From NCBI RefSeq assembly GCF_022179445.1, contig NZ_BPQU01000004.1:62001-126000 (forward strand): a DNA stretch of 64,000 nt. The letters are read 5' to 3'. The position numbers were made by a program, and so were the translations under genes. This document shows, piece by piece, positions 33,810 through 44,821 of the stretch (the stretch's first letter is position 1; each line of letters begins with the position of its first letter). The notes under the pieces were generated by a model. The model searched no databases and was not told the origin of the DNA. It saw only the letters and a program-made list of their open reading frames with translations. Origin of the DNA: Methylobacterium mesophilicum (GTDB lineage: Bacteria; Pseudomonadota; Alphaproteobacteria; Rhizobiales; Beijerinckiaceae).

Positions 33810-35428
33810 TGAAGGCCGGAAGCGCGACTTTCCCTCCCCCCTCTGCGGGGGAGGGTGGGCCGGCCGTCAGGCCGGGTCGGGAGAGGGGCAGCGGGACGAT
33901 GCGGGATGGCGCGGTCGTCGCGACTCCTCCGGATGCGACGCTCCCCTCTCCCGCCCCCCTCCGGGGGCCACCCTCCCCCGCAGAGGGGGGAGGGGATGCG
34001 CGTCGGTCGCAAAGCATCCTCCTGCGTCCGGGTGCCGATCTCACCGGCTTTCGCGATGCCGCGCGCCGCCTCGTCGCGCAGAGCGTCCCGCCCGAGGCAG
34101 TGACGTGGTCGGTGACGGATTCGCCCGGCCTGTTCGGCGCCGAGCCGGTTCAGGCTGCAAGCGCGCCGCTCGCCCTGCCCAAGGCCGTCGCCGGGTTGAT
34201 CCCCCAGGTGATCCCGCACCGTGATCCCGAGCGCTACGGCCTGCTCTACGCCCTGATCTGGCGGGTCTGCCAGGGCGAGCGGCACCTGATGGAGGTCGGC
34301 AGCGATCCCCTGGTCCACCGCCTGCACCGGATGGCGAAGGCGATCGGGCGTGACCTGCACAAGATGCACGCCTTCCTGCGCTTCCGCCGCGCCGAGGATT
34401 CGGGCGGCGAGCATTTCGTGGCGTGGTTCGAGCCCGACCATCACATCCTGGAGGCGGCCGCGCCGTTCTTCGTCGCGCGCTTTCGCGGCATGCGCTGGTC
34501 GATCCTGACGCCCGACGGCTCGGCGCATTGGGATACGGACACCTTGACCTACGGCCCACCCGGGGACCGGACCGCGCTGCCCGAGGGCGACGGCTTCGAG
34601 GCCGGCTGGCAGACCTATTACGAGAGCACGTTCAACCCGGCCCGGACCAACCTGAAGGCGATGCGGGCGGAGATGCCCAAGAAGTACTGGCGCAACATGC
34701 CCGAGACCGCCGCGATCCCCGCTCTCGTCCGGGCGGCGGCGGGCCGGACCGAAGCCATGATCGAGAGGGAGCCGACCGTGCCCACACGCCGCGAACCCGC
34801 CCGCGCCGTCGCCGCCATGGCCGACCAGGACCCGAAGACGCTCGACGAACTGAACGCGATCATCAAGCGCACCGAGCCGCTGGTCCTGGGCGCCACGCAG
34901 GCGGTCCTCGGCGAAGGGTCGGTCGGCGCGACCATCGCCTTCGTGGGCGAGCAGCCGGGCGACCAGGAGGACCGGCAGGGCCGCCCCTTCGTGGGGCCGG
35001 CGGGGCAGCTGCTCTCGCGGGCCATGGCGGAGGCCGGGCTCGACCGGGGGGCGAGCTACCTCACGAACGCGGTCAAGCACTTCAAGTTCGAGGAGCGCGG
35101 CAAGCGCCGCATCCACCAGAAGCCCACGGCCGGGGAGGTCAGCCATTACCGCTGGTGGCTCGACCGGGAACTCGACTTCGTGGCCCCGAAGCTCGTGGTC
35201 GCGCTCGGCGCCACCGCGGTGCTGGCGCTCACCGGCAAGGCGGTGCCGATCACGCGGGCGCGCGGACCGTTCCGGTTCGACCGCTTCGACAACCGCTTCC
35301 AGGGCTTCATTACGGTCCACCCGTCCTACCTGCTGCGCCTGCCCGACGAGGCCAAGGCGGAAGCCTACGCGGCGTTCGTGGACGACCTGCGCCGGGTGGA
35401 GGAGATCGGGCGCGAATTGGCCGCGTGA
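33809..35428 (+). CDS. udgX: DUF4130-UdgX fusion protein (uracil-DNA binding)
   Basis: 539 residues from ATG 33809, overlapping the radical SAM stop. Residues 8-62 are encoded by a palindromic repeat and are low complexity. A DUF4130 domain (about 74-304) follows, typical of the radical SAM partner, then a family-4 uracil-DNA glycosylase fold (about 344-539): GEQPGDQEDRQGRPFVGPAG, KRRIH (residues 432-436) and HPSYLLRLP. The KRRIH loop is the hallmark of UdgX, in which the His (here His436) bonds covalently to the abasic sugar after uracil excision. The role in repair or tagging is inferred. Confidence 0.88.
   Translation: MKAGSATFPPPSAGEGGPAVRPGRERGSGTMRDGAVVATPPDATLPSPAPLRGPPSPAEGGGDARRSQSILLRPGADLTGFRDAARRLVAQSVPPEAVTWSVTDSPGLFGAEPVQAASAPLALPKAVAGLIPQVIPHRDPERYGLLYALIWRVCQGERHLMEVGSDPLVHRLHRMAKAIGRDLHKMHAFLRFRRAEDSGGEHFVAWFEPDHHILEAAAPFFVARFRGMRWSILTPDGSAHWDTDTLTYGPPGDRTALPEGDGFEAGWQTYYESTFNPARTNLKAMRAEMPKKYWRNMPETAAIPALVRAAAGRTEAMIEREPTVPTRREPARAVAAMADQDPKTLDELNAIIKRTEPLVLGATQAVLGEGSVGATIAFVGEQPGDQEDRQGRPFVGPAGQLLSRAMAEAGLDRGASYLTNAVKHFKFEERGKRRIHQKPTAGEVSHYRWWLDRELDFVAPKLVVALGATAVLALTGKAVPITRARGPFRFDRFDNRFQGFITVHPSYLLRLPDEAKAEAYAAFVDDLRRVEEIGRELAA
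33831..33995. repeat. intergenic-type inverted repeat embedded in coding sequence
   Basis: Arms 33831-33857 and 33968-33994 are perfect 27-base inverted copies, rich in CCCTCC/GGGAGG and flanking a GC-rich centre. This is the form of short repeats normally found between genes in this group. Here it is translated, keeping the frame open, as residues 8-62 of the UdgX fusion. Confidence 0.7.
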
Positions 35429-35441
35429 TCGGCATCCTGTT

Positions 35442-35464
35442 GAGAGTTGCGCTCCTCTCTTTTT
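35442..35464 (+). terminator. weak rho-independent terminator after the UdgX gene
   Basis: GAGAG (35442-35446) pairs with CTCTC (35455-35459) across an 8-base loop and is followed by five Ts. The stem is only five base pairs, so the call is tentative. Confidence 0.35.
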
Positions 35465-35514
35465 GGCGCTGGCTCGGCCTTCAGCGCGCGGGCGTTCCGG
35501 ATTAACATTGCTGG

Positions 35515-35811
35515 ATGGACAGTCAGGCCGCCATTGCGATCTTGCGCGCCAACGAGGCCGCGTTGCGAAGCCGCGGCGTTCGACATGCTGCCCTGTTCGG
35601 CTCGATCGCCCGGGGGGAGGGGCATTCGGGAAGCGATCTCGATGTGATGATCGATATCGACACCGAGGTCGTCCGTGACGTGTACGACTATGTCGGTGTC
35701 ACCGGGTTCATCGCCGACCTGTTTCCGATCCGCGTCGATGTCGCCAACCGCGACGGCCTGAAAGATCGGATCCGGGAGCGGGCCGAGCGCGATGCCCTTG
35801 TCGCCTTCTGA
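35515..35811 (+). CDS. MNT-type nucleotidyltransferase antitoxin
   Basis: 98 residues with the minimal nucleotidyltransferase motif LFGSIARGEGHSGSDLDVMID (G-S then D-x-D), complete. MNT proteins of this size (MntA) neutralise HepT toxins by adding AMP groups. The HepT gene that should follow is broken (35792-35996) and overlaps the end of this frame, so the antitoxin is now an orphan. Start ATG 35515. Confidence 0.85.
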   Translation: MDSQAAIAILRANEAALRSRGVRHAALFGSIARGEGHSGSDLDVMIDIDTEVVRDVYDYVGVTGFIADLFPIRVDVANRDGLKDRIRERAERDALVAF

Positions 35812-35996
35812 GCGCGACCGCGCCGCCTGACCAGCATCCCCACGTGCCGTGGCGTCAGATCGCCGGGGCTGGCAACGTCGACCGCCACGGCTACGACAGC
35901 GTGACCCTGGACATCGTCCGGCTCACCGTCCACGACGAATGGCCCGTTCTCGTCGCGGCCTGCCGTGCCGAGCTGGACCGCGTGCCCGAGCCCTGA
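35792..35996 (+). pseudogene. HepT (DUF86/HEPN) toxin remnant
   Basis: ATG 35792 opens MPLSPSERDRAA and then stops at 35828-35830. Two bases later, in another frame, the tail of a HepT protein resumes: HPHVPWRQIAGAGNVDRHGY, TLDIVRLTVHDEWPVL, ending at TGA 35994-35996. Roughly the middle 60 residues are gone. The RNase motif normally GxRN-x-x-x-H-x-Y reads GAGNVDRHGY, so the catalytic Arg is also lost. The toxin is inactive. Confidence 0.7.
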
Positions 35997-36018
35997 TCGC
36001 CCCGAGACGCCTGCGCCC

Positions 36019-39000
36019 ATGACCGTCGAGACCGCCGCCGCAAGTCCCAAAAAAGTCGGCCCGGGCGATCAGGTGATCCTGGTCGACGGCTCGTCGTTCA
36101 TCTTCCGGGCCTATTTCCAGTCGATCAACCAGGACCAGAAGTACAATTCGCGTCCCTCGGACGGGCTGCCCACCGGCGCCGTGCGGCTGTTCTGCACGAA
36201 GATCGCCCAGTTCCTGCAGGAGGGCGCGGCCGGCATCATGCCGACCCATCTCGGCATCATCTTCGACAAGTCCGAGGGCTCGTTCCGCAAGGAGATGTTC
36301 CCGGACTACAAGGGCCACCGCCCCGACGCGCCGGATGACCTCAAGCGTCAGATGCCGCTGATGCGCGACGCCGTGCGGGCCTTCGGCCTGCACGCGGTGG
36401 AACTGGTGCGCTACGAGGCGGACGACCTGATCGCCACCTACACGCGGCAGGCGGAGGCACGGGGCGCGGGCGTCATCATCGTCTCGTCCGACAAGGATTT
36501 GATGCAGCTCGTCGGGCCGCTGGTCCGGTTCTACGATTTCGAATCCGGCGCCAAGGGCAAGGCCGGCTATCGGCCCGAGCGCAACCTCGACGTCGAGGCG
36601 ATCATCGCCAAGTGGGAGGGGCTGCAGCCCAACCAGATCGGCGACGCGCTGGCACTGATCGGCGACACCTCCGACAACGTCCCCGGCGTGCCCGGCATCG
36701 GCCTGAAGACCGCCGCGGCCCTGATCAAGGAGTTCGGCAGCCTCGAGGCGCTCTTGGAGCGGGCGGGCGAGATCAAGCAGCCCAAGCGCCGCGAAACGCT
36801 GCTCGCAAATGTCGAGCAGGCCAAGCTGTCGCGCAAGCTGGTGGCTCTGGTGGAGGATGTGGCGGTCCCAGTCGACCTGGACGATCTGCGCGTCCCCGAG
36901 CCCGACCCGCAAAAGCTCGTCGGATTCCTCAAGGCGATGGAGTTCAACACCCTCACCCGCCGCATCGCCCAGATGCTGCATGTCGACCCCGAGGCGGTGA
37001 AGCCCGATCCGGCGCTGCTGCCGGGCGCCAAGCCCCACGGTTCCGGCAACGGCGCCGGCGGCAGCGACGCGGTGCCGTTCTTCGGCGATTCCGTCCCGCC
37101 GGACCCGGAGACTGCGGCGGCCGGCGCCGACCGGCCGCCGGGCGCCGCCCCGCCCGAGGGTGGCGAGGTCGATCCCTTCGCCGATCTCGACCTGCCTGAC
37201 GCACCAGCGAAGCCCCGCGCGCCGATCGAGGCGACGCCCGGCAACGTGGTCGCCGCCCGCGCTGCCGAGGCGGTGGCGCCGTTCGACACCGCCGCCTACG
37301 AGACCGTCGCGTCCCTGGAGCAGCTCGACGCCTGGATCGCCGAGGCCGAGGAGGCCGGGGTGGTCGCGGTCGATACCGAGACCGACGCGCTCGACGCGCA
37401 CAAGGCCGGGCTCGTCGGCGTTTCCCTGGCCACCGCCACCGGCCGGGCCTGCTACATCCCGCTGGCCCATGTCCAGGCCGCCAAGGTGCAGGCCGATGCC
37501 ACCGACCTGTTCGGCGAGGGTGCCGCGGCCTCCGACGTGGCCGAGCCGGTGCCCGGCCAGATTCCGCTCGACGCGGCCATCGCCCGGCTGAAGCCGCTCC
37601 TCGAGAATCCCGGGGTGCTGAAGGTCGGCCAGAACCTGAAATACGATTGGGCCGTACTCGCCCGCTACGGCATCGAGATCGCGCCGTTCGACGACACGAT
37701 GCTGATCTCCTACGTGCTCGACGCCGGCAAGGGCGGGCACGGCATGGACGAGCTGGCCCGCCGCCATCTCGGCCACCAGCCGATCACGTTCTCCGATGTG
37801 GCCGGTACGGGCCGGAACAAGGTCAGCTTCGACCGGGTCGCCATCGACAAGGCCACGGCCTACGCGGCCGAGGACGCGGACGTCACCCTGCGCCTGTGGC
37901 GGATGATGAAGCCGCGCCTCGTCGCCGAGCGGCGCGTGGCGGTCTACGAGACCCTGGAGCGGCCGCTCCTGCCGGTGATCGCCCGGATGGAGCAGCGGGG
38001 CATCCGGGTCGACCGCGAGATGCTGAGCCGGCTGTCCGGCGACTTCTCGCAGATCCTGGTCCGCCTGGAGGAGGAGATCCAGGAGGATGCCGGCGAGAAA
38101 TTTTCCGTCGGCTCGCCCAAGCAGATCGGCGACATCCTGTTCGGGAAAATGGGCCTGCCGGGGGCGAAGAAGACGCCCTCCGGCCAGTGGGCGACGCCCG
38201 CGACCCTGCTCGAAGAAATGGCCCAGGCCGGGCATGAATTGCCGAAGAAGATCCTGGAGTGGCGCCAGCTCTCGAAGCTGAAATCCACCTATACGGATTC
38301 GCTCCAGACCCATGCCGATCGGGAGACGGCGCGGGTCCACACCTCGTTCTCGCTGGCGGCGACGACGACGGGCCGCCTGTCCTCCTCCGAGCCGAACCTC
38401 CAGAACATCCCGATCCGCACCGAGGAGGGCCGCCGCATCCGCCGCGCCTTCGTGGCGGCGCCGGGCAACCGGCTGATCTCGGCGGATTACTCGCAGATCG
38501 AGTTGCGGCTGCTGGCCCACATGGCCGACATCCCCGAGCTGCGCAAAGCGTTCGCGGACGGTATCGACATCCATGCGGCGACCGCCTCGGCGATGTTCGG
38601 CGTGGCACTTAAGGACATGACCCCGGACCTGCGGCGCCGGGCCAAGACCATCAATTTCGGCATCATCTACGGCATCTCGGCCTTCGGGCTGGCCGACCGG
38701 CTCGGCATCGGCCGGGAGGAGGCGTCGGCGTTCATCAAGCAGTATTTCGAGCAGTTCCCGGGCATCCGCGACTACATCGACACCACCAAAAAGATCTGCC
38801 GGGACAAGGGCTACGTCACGACGCTGTTCGGCCGGGTCTGCCACTATCCACAGATCCGCTCCAACAACCCCTCCGAGCGCGCCAGCGTCGAGCGCCAGGC
38901 GATCAACGCCCCGATCCAGGGCTCGGCCGCCGACATCATCCGCCGGGCCATGACCCGGATCGAGGGGGCGCTCACCGCCCAAAAGCTCAAGGTCAGCATG

Positions 39001-39171
39001 CTGCTGCAGGTGCACGACGAACTGGTTTTCGAGGCCGCCGAGGACGAGGTCGAGCGCGCGATCCCGATCATCCGCGGCGTGATGGAGGAGGCGCCGGCGC
39101 CGGCCCTGACGCTGCGGGTGCCGCTGGTGGTGGAGGCCAACGCGGCGGGGAACTGGCAGGAGGCGCATTGA
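36019..39171 (+). CDS. polA: DNA polymerase I
   Basis: 1050 residues from ATG 36019. Domains: 5' nuclease (about 18-310; LVDGSSFIFRAYF, YEADDLIATY, GDTSDNVPGVPGIG), a long Pro/Ala/Gly-rich linker (about 335-425), 3'-5' exonuclease (VVAVDTETDALD near 448, so proofreading residues are present), and polymerase with motif A SADYSQIELR (near 820), motif B RRRAKTINFG (near 871) and motif C QVHDELVFE (near 997). Roles are Okazaki fragment maturation and repair synthesis. About 120 residues longer than the E. coli enzyme, mostly from the linker. Confidence 0.97.
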   Translation: MTVETAAASPKKVGPGDQVILVDGSSFIFRAYFQSINQDQKYNSRPSDGLPTGAVRLFCTKIAQFLQEGAAGIMPTHLGIIFDKSEGSFRKEMFPDYKGHRPDAPDDLKRQMPLMRDAVRAFGLHAVELVRYEADDLIATYTRQAEARGAGVIIVSSDKDLMQLVGPLVRFYDFESGAKGKAGYRPERNLDVEAIIAKWEGLQPNQIGDALALIGDTSDNVPGVPGIGLKTAAALIKEFGSLEALLERAGEIKQPKRRETLLANVEQAKLSRKLVALVEDVAVPVDLDDLRVPEPDPQKLVGFLKAMEFNTLTRRIAQMLHVDPEAVKPDPALLPGAKPHGSGNGAGGSDAVPFFGDSVPPDPETAAAGADRPPGAAPPEGGEVDPFADLDLPDAPAKPRAPIEATPGNVVAARAAEAVAPFDTAAYETVASLEQLDAWIAEAEEAGVVAVDTETDALDAHKAGLVGVSLATATGRACYIPLAHVQAAKVQADATDLFGEGAAASDVAEPVPGQIPLDAAIARLKPLLENPGVLKVGQNLKYDWAVLARYGIEIAPFDDTMLISYVLDAGKGGHGMDELARRHLGHQPITFSDVAGTGRNKVSFDRVAIDKATAYAAEDADVTLRLWRMMKPRLVAERRVAVYETLERPLLPVIARMEQRGIRVDREMLSRLSGDFSQILVRLEEEIQEDAGEKFSVGSPKQIGDILFGKMGLPGAKKTPSGQWATPATLLEEMAQAGHELPKKILEWRQLSKLKSTYTDSLQTHADRETARVHTSFSLAATTTGRLSSSEPNLQNIPIRTEEGRRIRRAFVAAPGNRLISADYSQIELRLLAHMADIPELRKAFADGIDIHAATASAMFGVALKDMTPDLRRRAKTINFGIIYGISAFGLADRLGIGREEASAFIKQYFEQFPGIRDYIDTTKKICRDKGYVTTLFGRVCHYPQIRSNNPSERASVERQAINAPIQGSAADIIRRAMTRIEGALTAQKLKVSMLLQVHDELVFEAAEDEVERAIPIIRGVMEEAPAPALTLRVPLVVEANAAGNWQEAH

Positions 39172-39198
39172 ATCGTCGGCCCACGCCATCCCGGCGGT

Positions 39199-39723
39199 CT
39201 AAGCAACGTCGTGCGACGAAGGCGGCGGGCAGGATCGCAGGACGTCGGCGATGAACGCGTCCTTGGCGGCGCGGTACAGCGTCATCGGGTGATCGTGGTG
39301 GGCGCGCTTCAGCGCATTGTAGCGGGCCACCCGTTCGGGATCGGTGCGCAGGACCGCGGCGAAACGGTGGAAGACATCGAGCGGGCCGCCTTTGACGGTG
39401 AGCTGGATACCGAGATGTGGCGTTTGGCCGGCATCTGCGAATGCCGCGAAGTCATCGGTTCGGATTGAACCGTCGTTGCGTGTGAAGCGTGCCGCGAGGC
39501 AGCGTTCAACGGCGGCGAAGTCCTGCCTCTCGACGCGCACCGCGATGTCGAGATCCCCTTTGGTTACGCAGCCGGGCACGGCGGTGGCGCCCACATGTAG
39601 GATCTCCGTCGCGGGCGGCAGGACCGGTTCGAGGGTCTGCCTGATGACTGCGAACAACCGCTCCGCGACTGCGCGGGCCGCGTCGGCGTCTTCGATCAGA
39701 CGGAAGCGCTGAACGTCGGTCAT
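39199..39723 (-). CDS. GrpB family protein (UPF0157 nucleotidyltransferase-like)
   Basis: 174 residues from ATG 39723; ATG 39735 and 39792 are in-frame alternatives and none has a strong ribosome-binding site. GrpB signature: ILHVGATAVPGCVTKGDLDIAVRV (a degenerate nucleotidyltransferase strand with GD-x-D), and RYNALKRAHHDHPMTLYRAAKDAFI near the end. The function of the family is unknown. It lies convergent to polA by 27 bases. Confidence 0.8.
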   Translation of the reverse strand: MTDVQRFRLIEDADAARAVAERLFAVIRQTLEPVLPPATEILHVGATAVPGCVTKGDLDIAVRVERQDFAAVERCLAARFTRNDGSIRTDDFAAFADAGQTPHLGIQLTVKGGPLDVFHRFAAVLRTDPERVARYNALKRAHHDHPMTLYRAAKDAFIADVLRSCPPPSSHDVA

Positions 39724-39817
39724 TCGGTCGATCATCGAATTGAGCCGGGCAGCCTTGGAAGTATGGCCGAAGACGGCCATACGCGGCATCACCCATGATG
39801 CAGATCACCGCCGCCCC

Positions 39818-41905
<2,088 letters not shown>

Positions 41906-41960
41906 CCGCGCCGCCGGTCCGGGCCTTCACAGAGCGAAAGACACCAACCGGGAGGACAGG

Positions 41961-42932
41961 ATGCGGGCTCTGCTGTGCACGAGGCTCGACGGGCCGGAGC
42001 AGCTGGAGATCGTGGAGCGCCCCGATCCGGTGCCGGGCCCCGGGCAGGCCCTGGTGCGGATCCGGCTCGCCGCCCTCAACTTCTTCGACACGCTGATCGT
42101 GGCCGGCCGCTACCAGGTGAAGCCGCCGCTGCCGTTCTCGCCGGGGGGCGAGGGCGTCGGCGTGGTCGAGGCGCTGGGGGAGGGGGCCGCGGGCGTCGCG
42201 ATCGGCGACCGGGTCATCGTCCATGCCGGCCACGGCTGCTGCGCGGAGCTGATCGCCATCGACACCGCCAAGCTCACGCCGGTGCCGGAGGCCGTGCCGG
42301 ACGCGCAGGCCGCGGGGCTCACCATCACGTACGGCACCTCGCTGCACGCGCTGGCCAACCGGGCGCGCATCCAGCCGGGCGAGTGGCTCGCTGTGCTCGG
42401 CGCCTCCGGGGGCGTCGGCCTCGCCGCGGTGGAACTCGGTCGGCTGATGGGTGCCCGGGTGATCGCTTGCGCCTCCTCGGAGGAAAAACTCGCGGTCGCC
42501 CGCGCCCACGGCGCCGAGGCGACGCTGGTCTACGACCCCGCCACCCTCAAGGACGAGTTGCGCCGCATCAGCGGCGGCGGGGTCGACGTGGTCTACGATG
42601 CGGTCGGCGGCGACTACGCCGAGCCGGCCCTGCGGGCCCTGGCCTGGCGCGGGCGCTACCTCGTCATCGGCTTCGCCGCCGGCGGCATCCCGCGGCTGCC
42701 GCTCAACCTGATGCTCCTGAAGGAACTCGATGTGCAGGGCGTGCACTGGGGCGCCTTCCTCGACCGCGAGCCGGAAGCGCACCGGGCCGACCAGCGCCGG
42801 CTGCTGGCCTGGGTCGCCGAGGGTAAGCTCACCGCGCAGGTTCACGGCACCTACCCCTTGGACGAGTTTCCGGAGGCCTTCGGGTTGCTGACCCGCCGGG
42901 CAGCCGTGGGCAAGGTGCTGCTGCGGCCGTGA
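41961..42932 (+). CDS. NADPH:quinone oxidoreductase, zinc-independent MDR family
   Basis: 323 residues, GGGAGGA seven bases before ATG 41961. GroES-like N-terminal domain (FSPGGEGVGVVEALGEG) and Rossmann domain with GASGGVGLAAVELG. The zinc-ligand cysteines of alcohol dehydrogenases are absent, as in the quinone reductase branch. Reduces quinones or other alpha,beta-unsaturated carbonyls with NADPH. Single-gene unit. Confidence 0.9.
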   Translation: MRALLCTRLDGPEQLEIVERPDPVPGPGQALVRIRLAALNFFDTLIVAGRYQVKPPLPFSPGGEGVGVVEALGEGAAGVAIGDRVIVHAGHGCCAELIAIDTAKLTPVPEAVPDAQAAGLTITYGTSLHALANRARIQPGEWLAVLGASGGVGLAAVELGRLMGARVIACASSEEKLAVARAHGAEATLVYDPATLKDELRRISGGGVDVVYDAVGGDYAEPALRALAWRGRYLVIGFAAGGIPRLPLNLMLLKELDVQGVHWGAFLDREPEAHRADQRRLLAWVAEGKLTAQVHGTYPLDEFPEAFGLLTRRAAVGKVLLRP

Positions 42933-43129
42933 CCGCGCCGCACGGCGTGCTCAACTTCCACTCATAGATGATTGGGCTGGTTTCGGCTAAAAGGCGATCC
43001 GTGACAAAGCATTCATGCGGTGAACCGGCTCGATCCGGTGGACCGACGCAATGGAGTGTCGATCTTTAAGCACTTCTTGTTACGCTCCTGCGATATCGTT
43101 CCGTTCGTTGGTCCGGGATGGAGGTCGGC

Positions 43130-44812
43130 ATGCAGCGGTCTAGAAGTATCACAACTCGATTTATTTTAGTATCACTGCTCGGTTTTGTGCTTCTGAGTGT
43201 CAATTCCTTCTCCAGTATCATGAGTATCAAAGCCGTCAACGACTCGGCCCGGGAGATGCGGGATATCTGGAACGCGAAAAACCACGAGCTGGACAATCTC
43301 CAGTTCCTGGCGCTGCGGTATCACACGACGACGATCCGTAAGGTGATCGCCGACGACAGTGCCGAAAACCGCGACCTGGATGCTGAGTTCATCGAGATGG
43401 ACGCGGCAATCCCGGAGATGTTCAAGCAATACCGGTCGCATATCGGGGCGTCCGATGAGACCGCCTTGTGGAACAGGTTCGAGGCGCGGTGGCAGGCCTA
43501 TCTCGCGTCGCGAGACGCGATCATGGCGGCGCTCAAGCGCGGCGACCGCAACGCGGCCCGCGACGCCATCGCGCCGGCCCGCACGCCCCTGGTGAACGCC
43601 TTCGGGGCGCTGGCGGACCTCGCCAAGGTCAACGCCGCGGGCACGCAGGCCGCGACGCGGCGGGCCGAGGAGGCCTACGCGACCGCCTGGACCGTCACGG
43701 CCGCCCTGCTGATCGCCGGCTTGGTCGCCACGGCTGGAGCCCTCTGGCTGATCCTGCTGGGCGTCGCCCGCCCGATCCGGTCGATGACCGGGATCATGGC
43801 CCGGCTGGCGGCGCAGGACCTGTCCGTCGCCGTGCCCCATGCCGGGCGGCGTGACGAGATCGGCGCGATGGCGGCCTCCGTGCAGGTGTTCAAGGATGGC
43901 CTGATCCGGGCCCAGGCGCTGGAGGCGGAAACCGCGCGCGCCCGGGCGGACGCCGAGGAGCAGCGCAAGACGGGCATGCGCCACATCGCCGACGCCTTCG
44001 AGGGGTCCGTCGGCGGTATCATCGGGACGGTTTCGGGGGCGTCCGCGGCGCTGCAGGCCACTGCCGCCACCATGACCAGCACGGCCTCCGGCACCGCCAG
44101 CCAATCCCTGCGGGTGGCGAGCGCGGCCGAACTGGCTGCCGCCAACGTCAACACCGCGGCCTCCGCGGCGGAGGAACTCGAAAGCTCCGTCCAGGAGATC
44201 GGCCGTCAGGTGTCGAGCGCCGCGGCTTTGACCCAGGCCGCCGTCGAGGACGCCGCGTCAACGGCTCATCTGGTGCAGGAGCTGAGCGGTGCCGCCGCCC
44301 GGATCGGCGACGTGGTCACGATGATCACCAGCATCGCCGGACAGACCAACCTGCTGGCGCTCAACGCGACCATCGAGGCGGCTCGCGCCGGCGAGGCCGG
44401 GCGCGGCTTCGCCGTGGTCGCTGCCGAGGTGAAGGAGCTGGCGAGCCAGACCGCCCGGGCCACGGACGAGATCAGCGGTCATATCGGGCGGATCCAGGCT
44501 TCGACCGAGGACGCGGTCTCGGCCATTGGCCGCATTGGCGGGCGGATCCAGGAGATCAGCGCCGTCGCGACCCTGATCGCGGCCGCGGTAGAGGAGCAGG
44601 GGGCCGCGACCCGGGAGATCGCCCGCAACGTCACCGAAGCGGCGTCGAGCGCCGGCGAGATGACGAGCAGCATCTCCGGCGTCGCGGACGCCGCCAACCA
44701 GACCGGGACGGCGGCGGACCAGGTGCTCAGCTCGGCGTCCGAGCTGTCGCTCCGGTTCGAGCATCTCCGGAGCGAGGTGACACGCTTCCTCGCGACGGTG
44801 CGGGCCGCCTGA
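43130..44812 (+). CDS. methyl-accepting chemotaxis protein (four-helix-bundle sensor)
   Basis: 560 residues from ATG 43130, which has GGAGG five bases upstream; this rules out the in-frame ATG at 43118. TM1 is at about 9-30, then a ~155-residue periplasmic helical domain of the 4HB_MCP type ([20 protein letters not shown]), TM2 about 188-210, HAMP ([21 protein letters not shown]), and a signalling hairpin with [20 protein letters not shown]. Closely related in its cytoplasmic half to the receptor at 16417. Confidence 0.94.
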   Translation: MQRSRSITTRFILVSLLGFVLLSVNSFSSIMSIKAVNDSAREMRDIWNAKNHELDNLQFLALRYHTTTIRKVIADDSAENRDLDAEFIEMDAAIPEMFKQYRSHIGASDETALWNRFEARWQAYLASRDAIMAALKRGDRNAARDAIAPARTPLVNAFGALADLAKVNAAGTQAATRRAEEAYATAWTVTAALLIAGLVATAGALWLILLGVARPIRSMTGIMARLAAQDLSVAVPHAGRRDEIGAMAASVQVFKDGLIRAQALEAETARARADAEEQRKTGMRHIADAFEGSVGGIIGTVSGASAALQATAATMTSTASGTASQSLRVASAAELAAANVNTAASAAEELESSVQEIGRQVSSAAALTQAAVEDAASTAHLVQELSGAAARIGDVVTMITSIAGQTNLLALNATIEAARAGEAGRGFAVVAAEVKELASQTARATDEISGHIGRIQASTEDAVSAIGRIGGRIQEISAVATLIAAAVEEQGAATREIARNVTEAASSAGEMTSSISGVADAANQTGTAADQVLSSASELSLRFEHLRSEVTRFLATVRAA

Positions 44813-44821
44813 AGATTCGGA

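Noticed and set aside
35923..39189. A 1088-codon open frame on the minus strand across polA
   Set aside because: It is a shadow of polA caused by high GC at third positions. Its translation is His/Arg/Gly/Asp-rich without domains, while polA has all motifs.
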